Assembly (NCBI GenBank): GCA_009761415.1
Contig: QUOL01000007.1
Location: forward strand, 558,001-622,000
Length of the DNA: 64,000 bases
Direction of reading: 5' to 3'
Origin: Sarcomyxa edulis
Taxonomy: Eukaryota; Basidiomycota; Agaricomycetes; Agaricales; Mycenaceae
Part shown: positions 35,813-44,440 of the stretch, one piece after another
Position numbering within the stretch: position 1 is the stretch's first letter
How the letters are laid out: every line of letters starts with the position of its first letter
Made by a program: the position numbers and the translations under genes
Notes under the pieces: generated by a model
Seen by the model: the letters and a program-made list of their open reading frames with translations, nothing else
Told to the model about the DNA's origin: nothing
Database searches by the model: none

Positions 35813-35831
35813 GGAGGATTTTCCTGATGTA
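35813..35831 (-). repeat. Right terminal inverted repeat of the Plavaka element
   Basis: On the plus strand GGAGGATTTTCCTGATGTA, the reverse of the left end apart from two bases. It lies 227 bp after the transposase stop codon. Confidence 0.7.
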
Positions 35832-36260
35832 TCTTATTATTAGGGAGTCGTCAAGGTACTACCATGGTACCACTCACCTCAATACATACGAAAGGAAAGC
35901 AACCCACACCACTTGAAGACACAAGAAACCGCGAGGAGAACATGCATGGACTTACTTACTCACACTACTTACAAAACTCGGATTCCATTCTGACTGCCAT
36001 CGTCGACGTTAGATGACCGGCTTATCACACGATTCAATCACACGATAAACATAGTCATAGTAAGTGCTCGGAGGAGTATTGAAGCCTAACCTCGACCACA
36101 AGGCCTCAAGATCAAGCTCGAGATCGAAGGTTGATTCAGAACTGCAGGCACCTGGCACGATGAAAATGACATAGAATGAGGACCAGTGGTTCATCAGACA
36201 TGCATTCGACATTCGACATTCAGCTCCGAGTCGTCCGACTCTTCATCTCAATCTTAGTTT

Positions 36261-36640
36261 ATATCTAATCGAATAAAGATAGATGCTTAGATAGACAGAC
36301 AAGTCACAACCGCGGGTATGCGTGTGTACATCCTACCAGTATCAATCTCAGTCTGAGACAACGCGTCGAACGCGTCCTTTCCATCATTAATCAGATCTCA
36401 GAACGAGGGTCGAGAACGCCGAGTCTATATCTTGGTCTACTGTATATCTAATCAAACATAGATAGCCAGCCAGCCATCCAGCTAGACAAGTTACGATCCG
36501 CGGGTCTGCATGAACGCGTGTGTACATCCTACCAATCTCAGTCTGAGACAACGCGTCGAACGCGTCCTTTCCATCATTAATCAAAGGGAGGGTCGAGGGT
36601 CGAGAACGCGTTCGAGATTCATATCCATATCCATATCCTA
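36261..36640. repeat. Tandem direct repeat, period about 183 bp
   Basis: The first copy starts at 36261 and the second at about 36444. A 51 bp segment is identical between them (36343-36393 and 36533-36583). A third, more diverged and shorter copy is suggested at about 36780-36910. Confidence 0.8.
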
Positions 36641-36890
36641 TGGCTTTCAAGTGGGTGTATATAAGTCACGATACCGGTGCTCGAGGCGAGGAAGAGATCA
36701 TGCATCATGAGGGATCCATAGCCTGAGATGCATTATAAAGCCAGAAAACCAGAAAACCAGCCAGACAGAAAGAAAGGCAAGGTGAGAACGAGGGTATACC
36801 ACTATTAGTGTGTATATCGGTATCAACGCGTTGGACGCGTCACTCATCAATCAATCAAAAGACGCTAAACCAGGGTGGTCGAGAACGCGT
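36361..36890. promoter_or_regulatory. Cluster of nine ACGCGT hexamers, including three 9-bp-spaced doublets
   Basis: ACGCGT occurs at 36361, 36370, 36514, 36551, 36560, 36606, 36826, 36835 and 36885. Three pairs have starts exactly 9 bp apart. ACGCGT is the MCB box bound by MBF-type factors at G1/S genes in yeasts. Function here is inference; part of the copy number comes from tandem duplication. Confidence 0.45.
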
Positions 36891-38306
36891 TCGAATCCAT
36901 TTCGATGGGTTTTGAGTGGGCGTACCGGTGCTCAAGGCGGGGAAGGGATCGTGAAGGTCCAGGGAGGAGTTGAATAGATAGCTAGCTGATAGATGGATTA
37001 TAAAGACGGACAGAGAGACACTGTGAGAGAACGAGAGAACGAGAGCCTAGACAAGGTGGTATTAAGACCCCAAGAGGAGACGAGGAGTGGTGGTATGCCA
37101 TGTAGCGGACCGGAGAGTCGTCAACATACCTACAGTCTAGACCACATTGTAGGCGTGCGTTGAACGCAAACGCGAACTGATCTCTGCTTGGCTCCCGTTT
37201 ACTTAGAGCAGTGATGCGAATCAGTGATCACAGAGTGAGAGCAAGTCCGAAAGAGAGAGAGCATATGGACGATGAATATCCGTATACACTCGAGGGGAGA
37301 TGCTAATCAATCACATACAGACTGCAGCTGAAAATAAATCCGACCGCCAGAGAGAGTAAGAGAGCATATGGCCAGTGACCCCAAGTGATACCGAAGTGAA
37401 AGGTGGGATTAAAGCCCGTCGGTCGCGAGGGAGGGGACTTTATCCAGCGTTGAGTAACGTCAACCCTCGGAGTCCAGTTTTATATAGAGACCCAATCACC
37501 CAAAGACTTACTTACAGGCGGGCGCGATGTGCAAATGTGAAGGTGTGATTCACGAGGAGTTGTAATCACGGTTAGCAACCAAACCACCTAACGGACTTTG
37601 CATATGGTTGAAGCGCGTATGTACACTTTTGCAAATACTGATAATGTGTAGCCCAAGCGAGTGAGGGAAGATGTTGAGAAGAACACTAGGGCTATGTAGG
37701 AGTAAGAGAAGGAAGCTAGAAGATACGTACAATCCATACACACTTGGGGGGAGGAGAAGGGAGGAGAGGATACGAAACAAATTTGAAATTAGGCGGTCAA
37801 GGGGAAGGAATTCGAAGGTATATACAATTTCAATTCACAATTGAGAGAAGCACTAGTCGGGCGGGCGAGGTGATGTGATTTGGGGATGTGTTGAAGTCAA
37901 AGCGGGTGGATGGGTGGGCGGTTCGAAATGAGAAGGAACGCGGTACGGTACGGTGGTGGCGTTCAACGAGTCGGGTAGCCCTGGACGATGAAGATGGCAA
38001 CCATAACGGCAAGGACCCATCGATGAAGGTACCGCGGTGTGGGTCAAGGGAGGGTTAATAATAATATACAGAAAAGCAAAGCGCGAAAGAGGAGAGGCGT
38101 GATTGGATGCGTCCTAAAAGAGAGATGGCGCGGTTGAAGTCGGGTGCCGTGCCGGATTGACCATGCACCCCGCGTCGGGTTTAGAGATGGAGCGTGTTGA
38201 CTCAAATAGGTAGGAAGGAAGGCCTAGGAAGGGAGGAAGGTGGGTGAAGGGGATGGGTAAGGCCGAGGAGGGGACGTGGGAAAGAAAGGTGGAGAGGGAG
38301 AGAGAA

Positions 38307-38340
38307 CATAGGATAGGGATAGGGATGGATAGGGATAGTT
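38307..38340 (+). repeat. GGGATA hexamer repeat, possible G-quadruplex
   Basis: Four GGG runs are spaced by ATA, ATA and ATGGATA. GTTGCGGG repeats follow. Confidence 0.5.
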
Positions 38341-38478
38341 GCGGGCTAGTTGCGGGTGAGTTGCGGGGGTGAGGTGTTCTTGAGAAGCAAGGGAGCGAGG
38401 GAGGAACGAGGATGGGAAGTTATCGGTGCAGACCAGTAGACGGAGAGACGCCGGGGAAGGGGAAGCCAGTCAGACGAG

Positions 38479-38545
38479 TCGAACCACCGCAACCGAACCA
38501 CCAACCGAACCACCAACCGAACTAGAGTGAACCAACAAACGAACT
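38479..38545. repeat. Minisatellite with CGAACCACCAAC unit
   Basis: Several imperfect copies of a 12 bp unit (accaccaaccga) sit about 160-230 bp upstream of the ATG at 38706. Confidence 0.6.
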
Positions 38546-38630
38546 AGCACGGTTAGGCCGGAATGAACGGAATTGGATTACGCATACGCATTTGATTACA
38601 CTCAGCCCGGCTAAAAATGAGGGAACGCTC

Positions 38631-38640
38631 TTTATATAAA
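38631..38640 (+). promoter_or_regulatory. TATA box of the His/Ser-rich protein gene
   Basis: TTTATATAAA lies 66-75 bp before the ATG at 38706. An in-frame ATG at 38661 would fall only about 20 bp after the box and so probably lies upstream of or at the transcription start. Confidence 0.6.
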
Positions 38641-38705
38641 TCAAGTATCTCTTTCATCCGATGGCCCCCCAAGTTCACCGTAGCACCCCCGCACTCGCAC
38701 TTGCA

Positions 38706-39983
38706 ATGTCAAACTACTACGACTTTCCCGTCCCATCCTCCTCCTCCTCACACCAACACACCCACACCCACACCCCTCCAAATCCAAAGAGCACTGGCAG
38801 CACCACCCGCGCAAGAGACATCTCCCGTCTCCTAGACCCCCTATACGCTCCCTCCTCCTCATCCTACTCAGCTCGTATCCCTTCATGCGCACCGACGGCA
38901 GTATACGTAGACCACTACGGGAACGTCCACGATCCGGACTATCGGCCTTTTCCACCCCCACCCCTCTCCTCTGCCCACTCCCACTCCCACTCACACTCAC
39001 ACTCGAGGGCACCGGCACTCACACGCGCAACCAGTGGGTTCGTCCGCCCACGATGGGAGACGGGGTTCGAGGATTCGCCTATCGATGGCGATGGGGAGTA
39101 TGGGGATGATGATGATGATGATGAGTTGGAGGGGAGTGAGTATGGGAACGACGCGTACACCCCTATCCCTCGTCGCGCCTCCACACCACCATACCAAACA
39201 CAATCCCACTCACAAACACAAGCACAGTACGTCCCCCCCCACCGCTCAACCTCCCTATCCCGTTCCATCGCCAACGCAAAGAACAGACACAGATTAACCC
39301 ATCGCGATTGCGATTCAAGATTAAACCACCGCGATGGCGAATCAAGATTGAATCATCGGGATTCGATATCCACTTATCGTTCCTCCACGCCTTACACCAC
39401 CACCACCACCACCTTCGCCGATTCGTCCCCACCGACGTCTTACGAGTCTGAACAGACTTATCTCACACATCCTGATGATGGAGATGAGACCCCGTTTGTA
39501 GGTGGATGTGGGGACGACCCGTTCGTTCGTGTTCGTGGAACTGGGGACGACTCAAGAACACGAGGGGGGAAGGACGATGCACAGACGATCACGACAACCA
39601 AATGCGTCGTACATTCTAAAACCAAGAAACGTCACACTCGTACACACACCCAGAAAGACGAACGCAAATCCCGTCTCCGCGGCCTCCCCAAAGAAAAAGC
39701 CCAATCGTTTCTAAACGAGAAATCACCCTCTTCCCCATATCCCTCTCCCTACTCCCCCTCCCCATACTCACCCTCATCATACTACGAAGACTCCTCCCCT
39801 CGCGATGGGTACGTCCCAACCCACCACCACCACCACCACCCCTCCTCCGACTCCACATCGGAAATATGGACACCCACATGCGGACAAGCGCTGAAGAGGG
39901 AATGGCAGGCTATTTCTCTGAGGTTAAGGTTTGGGGTTTTTAGGGCGCAGAGGAAGGTTAGGAGGCGGATGGGGGGGACGTGA
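38706..39983 (+). CDS. Intronless low-complexity protein with a conserved basic C-terminus, function unknown
   Basis: A single open frame of about 425 codons with no intron, unusual next to its multi-exon neighbours. MSNYYDFPVPSSSSSHQHTH is the preferred start because of the TATA box position. Visible features in order: His/Thr/Ser-rich start, VDHYGNVHDPDYRPFPPPP, an HSHSHSHSHS run, a poly-Asp tract, three HRDxxSRLN-type repeats (39298-39370), a Thr run, CVVHSKTKKRHTR, PSPYSPSPYSPSSYY (similar in style to the RNA polymerase II CTD), a six-His run, and the C-terminus CGQALKREWQAISLRLRFGV then FRAQRKVRRRM. I believe the last block is conserved among basidiomycete homologs of unknown role. The rest is likely disordered. 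Large gene-free flanks on both sides suggest complex regulation. Confidence 0.72.
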   Translation: MSNYYDFPVPSSSSSHQHTHTHTPPNPKSTGSTTRARDISRLLDPLYAPSSSSYSARIPSCAPTAVYVDHYGNVHDPDYRPFPPPPLSSAHSHSHSHSHSRAPALTRATSGFVRPRWETGFEDSPIDGDGEYGDDDDDDELEGSEYGNDAYTPIPRRASTPPYQTQSHSQTQAQYVPPHRSTSLSRSIANAKNRHRLTHRDCDSRLNHRDGESRLNHRDSISTYRSSTPYTTTTTTFADSSPPTSYESEQTYLTHPDDGDETPFVGGCGDDPFVRVRGTGDDSRTRGGKDDAQTITTTKCVVHSKTKKRHTRTHTQKDERKSRLRGLPKEKAQSFLNEKSPSSPYPSPYSPSPYSPSSYYEDSSPRDGYVPTHHHHHHPSSDSTSEIWTPTCGQALKREWQAISLRLRFGVFRAQRKVRRRMGGT

Positions 39984-40005
39984 GGGTGGGGGATGGGGTT
40001 TAGGG
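39971..40005 (+). other. G-quadruplex-prone tract across the stop codon
   Basis: Runs of seven, three, five, four and three G with short loops (ACGTGA, T, AT, TTTA). The stop TGA of the upstream gene lies at 39981-39983, inside the first loop. A TTTAGGGTTAGG telomere-like phrase ends the tract. Confidence 0.6.
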
Positions 40006-41205
40006 TTAGGTGGTGGAATCCACTCCTGTCTATTTGGGACGTGAGAGGGATGGGCTTGGGTTGGAGGTGGAGTTGCGTCGTCTTCGTCGTTTTGGCTTTG
40101 ATCTCGTGCGTTCGATTTTGAGTCTATGCACTCCGTTTCGATTTCGATTCTCCCTTTGGCATATGCTTGCCTGCGCGTCGCGATTCTACATCCGCTTCGC
40201 ATACTTAGTGTGCTTATCATCGCATCGCATCGCATCACCGCGCCGAGGTTCCCTTCCCTCCTGCATGCACTTCCCTCCGCCTTGCATCCCTTTGCCGCCT
40301 TGCATCCATCCACACACGCACTCGGAGACTACCATCCGCATAACCTCCACAAGACGCATCCTCATACTCATTTGTATCCACATGCATACAACATCATTCC
40401 GTTCCATTCTATTGCCCATGACGACCTCTGACGACTATTCACGACCTTTCACGAACTATCACGACTTACATCTTACATCTTACACCTTTACACCCCCCTC
40501 GCCTTCGTTCGTTCACCCACCTCGTTCCCCTTCGCATTGCCCTGCCTCGCCTTAATCTCCCTCCTCACCCGCGCTCAGCCTTTGCACTGTTGTCCAATAT
40601 AATTCACCCGCCCGCCCTCAGTCCGAATCACGGACCCTCACTCTGCACTTCACACTCTTCACATTCACATCCTTCTTTTTTACCTTTCTTGCTGGGATTT
40701 GATTTGATTTGAGTCGGAGTCGGATGGATAAAAGAAAGAGTAAAGAGTTGTATGTATGTATCGAGTATCGTATGCTATGTACATGCCCCCCCCTCCCTAC
40801 GGAATGAAAAAAAGTCAAAAGAGTTCAAACACCCGTTTGTTGTGTGTTTTGTGAGGTTGAGAGCTTGGGACGACTGATTTTTGGGATATTGAGTGAGCTT
40901 GGGCTTGAGGGCAGTTGGGAGTGGACTCGGACTGGTACTGCAGGGCATATGGACGCCTATGGATGCATATGGTGATAAGCAAATAAAATGTAAGATGAAA
41001 TTTCATTTTGGGGACTTTGATCAGGACGTACGTACATACATCGGGACGGTTTATTGCATGTACATTGGATATCAATCAACAGACTCGTACCAACTGTCCC
41101 TTCCCAAGTGATAAATTCCTCACGCGTCCTACTAGCATTGCTCCCCGCCTGCAGATAATCGTCCCGGTGCGTGTGCTACCAGTGAACGACCAAAAATCCT
41201 TGACA

Positions 41206-41232
41206 CCCAGTTCACCCAGTTCACCCAGTGCA
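41206..41232. repeat. TTCACCCAG minisatellite
   Basis: Three copies of a 9 bp unit, CACCCAGTT, in direct succession. Confidence 0.65.
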
Positions 41233-41371
41233 CCCTCGCAAGTCGCATCGCAACCACCAAGCAACCACTCTCCGCAACCGCAACCACTGTGACCGGTTGA
41301 CCGTACGTACAACTTTGAACTCGGATGTAGTTGCATACAGGTTCACCGAAATCACTTGGATATCACACTAG

Positions 41372-41392
41372 CATGCGCATGCGCATGCGCAC
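41372..41392. repeat. (GCATGC)n alternating purine-pyrimidine run
   Basis: GCATGCGCATGCGCATGCGC: strictly alternating purine and pyrimidine, self-complementary and prone to Z-DNA or a cruciform. Confidence 0.7.
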
Positions 41393-41591
41393 CGACATTG
41401 ACACTGTTTACCGAACCGAAATCACACCGACTTTGGCACCGTACTGTAACCCAGTCCGACGGTCGTTGCAATTTCCTACCTGATCACAGCTGATCACAGG
41501 TTAATAAACGACAATTGCAATTGCCATTGCACGTATGTACGGTTGGTTACATACTGCACCGCAAAAAGAAGCCCTACTTGTAGACATGGTC

Positions 41592-41830
41592 GATTGGATT
41601 ACTTGGGAGCTTGGGAGCCTGAGCGGTTTCGGTTTCAAGTCGAGTTCAAAGGTCACCGTGACCTCCAAGTCTAACTCGAAGTTCGCGCTAAGTATGTTCT
41701 GAAAAGAAGCTCAGGCTGGTGATTACTTTCACTGGAAGGGCGGTCCTATGTTGATTGGATTACTTGGGAGCTTGGGAGCCTGAGCGGTTTCAAGTGCACC
41801 GTGACCTTCAAAGTACTGTTCGAGTTAGTC
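41592..41830. repeat. Tandem doublet A, period 161 bp
   Basis: A 38 bp segment beginning GATTGGATTACTTGGGAGC is identical at 41592-41629 and 41753-41790. Flanking CACCGTGACCT is also shared. Confidence 0.85.
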
Positions 41831-41877
41831 TCCGTACTGGTGCCAATTAATTGCAATGCTGAAAACTAAGCGAGCGT

Positions 41878-42195
41878 ACGGTCTGAATACCCCACTACAG
41901 GCTTTGTACGATCCCATGTACAGAGAGATTGATATATCAGACAGTGGACGACCATATGCATCCGACTCGATTCAGAGTGTCGCGACGTAGATCTATAGGA
42001 AAATTGAGGCCTCCGTCCTAGAACGGAGTCAAACCATAAGCTGCAATTGCGTACGGTACCGGTCTGAACACCCCACTACGGGTCCTATACGACTCCTATA
42101 CGATCCCATGTACAGAGAGATTGATATATCATACATTGGACGGTGGACGACCATCCGACTCGGATGTCGCGACGTAGGAAAAGTGCCGGGAGGGA
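41878..42195. repeat. Tandem doublet B, period about 181 bp
   Basis: GTCTGAA(T/C)ACCCCACTAC starts at 41881 and 42062. ATCCCATGTACAGAGAGATT then GATATATCA and TGTCGCGACGTAG recur in both copies. Confidence 0.85.
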
Positions 42196-42224
42196 GGCGT
42201 TCTAGAACGGAGTCATGATGCGCA

Positions 42225-42595
42225 AGATACCACTCCGAGTAGATTTTATTACGGGTACGTCGACTCCACTCTACGAACGCGTACCCAAAAAGAGCAGAAA
42301 GTGAGCAGGATGTATATGAGAATTTGAACCATTCTTATGGATGTCTTGCAATGAAGACTCAGGATTTACGGGCCTCGACGAAGGACGAGGGATCTAGGTG
42401 TTCGGAGTATGTCACTCCGAGCTCGAGTCCGTCTCGAAGGAACATTTTATCACGTCCCACTCTCCATGAATCTGAACGCGTACCAAAAGGAAGTGAAAAG
42501 TGAGTAGTTTGATGAGAATCTAACCATTTTATGATGGATGTCTGGCAATAAAGACTTTACTTACGGGCCTCGACTAATCACGAGAATCTAGGTTG
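42225..42595. repeat. Tandem doublet C, period about 182 bp
   Basis: CACTCCGAG starts at 42231 and 42413. GAACGCGTACC, AAAAGTGAG-like sequence, ATGGATGTCT, ACGGGCCTCGAC and ATCTAGG follow in the same order in both copies. Confidence 0.8.
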
Positions 42596-43312
42596 TCCAA
42601 GCTCTCAAGTTGAAGCTGGTACCGGTCAGACCATATGGTCTCAAAAGTGAACCACGGTCTACACGGGATCTCGGGATCCGCGTTGAAGAATCAAAATGAC
42701 TTGAAACTTGAAAGCAATTGCAACTGGGAGAAAGAAAAACATGCGATTTCGAGTCGTACGAATGTATGTTTGTATTCATGTTCAAGTCGGATGAGGAAGA
42801 GGAAGAGGAAATGGAAATGGAAAAGGCCTGTAGAAAAAGACAAGACAAACCAATTGAACGAGATGAAATGTTGTTTCCAACGGGCTCAACGTTCAAACTT
42901 TCACAATACCGGTCGAAGACGCCTTCATTTTTTTGCATCCGCCCAATTGAATACACAAAGCCCAGATCAACATTCCGACCTGCTCCTCCTACCCCTCTAT
43001 TCTCGATCGCGAAATTAAGGCGAATCGCGTCGATCGTGATTTGAAAGCTAGACGTTGCCTTTGTATTTTCTTTTTCTTTGGTAACGCCTAAACGTAACCT
43101 GAGTTGAACAGTGACATCTACGAATACGAAAAAGGGTAGGAACTCAATTAATTGATTTTCTTGAGAGAGTCAGGGAAAATGTGTACCATGAGCACGAGAA
43201 AAGGGGGCTGAGAATATAAGCTACCGCGGAAACGAGTGGAAAAAGGGGGGGGGAGGGGGCGTACCAGACTTTCAATTGAATCCTCGTAAATCGAGCTGAG
43301 TCGATTTGAGAC

Positions 43313-43860
43313 TTGTCTCTTTCGTATGCGGGTCCTTCGAAGAGTACGGATCGCCAGTCGTCGAAGAGGTTCAGCCACATTTTTGGACAAAGGAAGGTTC
43401 ATGACATCGATATCCAGATAATCCACTCCGCCGAGTCCGACTCATGTCTGCAGCGTGCCAGAAGAATCCGCTCGAATTGCCAGTCGTCAAACCACTGCGT
43501 TACGAGGTTCAGCGACATTTCTGGTCGAAGGAAGGTTCGTGACATCGAAATCCAGATGATCTACTCCGCCAAGTCATGTCTGCAGCGTGCCAGAAGAATG
43601 TGCTCGAAAGAGACGACAAAGCACAGCGACCATGTCCGCTGTCGGAGGGAAAATGGCCAGACGAACCAAGTCGATTCTTGCGAGGTCACTACCCGCGCGG
43701 AAACAATCGATAATAGCTTAAGTCGTCCATTCCATTCTACTGCATCTTCGGGAGTGGTGGGAGAAGAAGATAAAGGAAAACCCCAAATGATCTTGCTCAT
43801 GTCTACAGCGTGCCAGTGGAAGGCGCTCGAAAGAGACAGACATGCACGTCGGCAGGAAGG
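43313..43860. repeat. Direct repeats D, period 132-138 bp, with a third partial copy
   Basis: GCCAGTCGTC, GAGGTTCAGC (43366, 43504), GGAAGGTTC(A/G)TGACATCGA and CATGTCTGCAGCGTGCCAGA (43443, 43575) occur in the same order twice. A third partial copy, GTCTACAGCGTGCCAG, lies at about 43801. Confidence 0.8.
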
Positions 43861-44402
43861 ACATAACGCATGTCCTAGGTTATTACGGTCAGCTGGCCAA
43901 CACGAGGCATTTCGACGAGGAAAGATAACCACATACCTACCTATGTGGTTGTTGAGAGAGAAGTGAAGTAAGTGGGTCAGCGCTAAGCGGGACATGGGCA
44001 TGGACATGAGGCGCGTTAGTCCTAAAATAGGACACTGTACAGACGAGGCGGGTTGCCCGTGGGGAAAGATAGATATATCTGCGCTGATATAGATAAGGTG
44101 TGGTGGGTGTATGGCTTTGGATCCATGAGCCGTCCGACTGTAGGGTGCCAGCTAAGCCTGGATGGTCACTGGTGATGGACACGGGTACAGGGCAGATACG
44201 GCGTGGGGGTTGACAGTACTCATTCTGAAGTGGAACGGCAGGTTGACGGAACGTGCGCGTGAACTAGATGAATATGGATACGTTGAACGTTGAAGAACGC
44301 TAATATGGAGTAGCATTCCGCAAAAGGCCGGTATAACCTCGGTGTTGCCAGTGTGTTGGGTATGTCGCATACAATACGGCGGGATCGGTTCAGACGACAG
44401 TG

Positions 44403-44440
44403 AGACCAAGACCAAGACCAAGACCAAGACCAAGACCAAG
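44403..44440. repeat. (GACCAA)n hexanucleotide repeat
   Basis: About six uninterrupted GACCAA units. A shorter run of the same unit lies at 27949-27971. Confidence 0.8.

Larger units (their letters stand above)
28844..35831. mobile_element. Plavaka-family DNA transposon, about 7 kb, apparently complete
   Basis: The outer ends form an imperfect inverted repeat. The left end reads TACATCAGGGAAAACCTCC (28844-28862); the right end, reversed, reads TACATCAGGAAAATCCTCC (35813-35831), 17 of 19 identical, with weaker similarity continuing inward to an AATT. Between them are a plus-strand Plavaka transposase (32339-35586) and a divergently transcribed DUF6532-type gene (29438-32167). Plavaka transposases are basidiomycete relatives of CACTA-type elements. 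The target-site duplication is not clear: the terminal TA on both sides may be target or terminus. About 600 bp of non-coding subterminal sequence lie at the left end and 250 bp at the right. Confidence 0.72.
35832..38705. other. 2.9 kb gene-free region upstream of the His/Ser-rich protein
   Basis: No credible gene. It includes the ~183 bp direct repeat at 36261-36640, nine ACGCGT hexamers between 36361 and 36890, purine-rich runs, a GGGATA repeat near 38307-38340, and a CGAACCACCAAC minisatellite near 38479-38545. Confidence 0.5.

Noticed and set aside
28844..35831. Linked TET/JBP oxygenase gene, sometimes found with KDZ/Plavaka elements
   Set aside because: No HxD...H dioxygenase motif seen in either gene of the element; the partner gene is DUF6532-type.
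36880..36905. tRNA B-box-like GCGTTCGAATCC
   Set aside because: No matching A-box upstream and no cloverleaf pairing; part of the ACGCGT-containing repeat.
39994..40012. Telomere-like TTTAGGGTTAGG
   Set aside because: Only two units; too short to call an interstitial telomere. Kept only as part of the G-rich tract.
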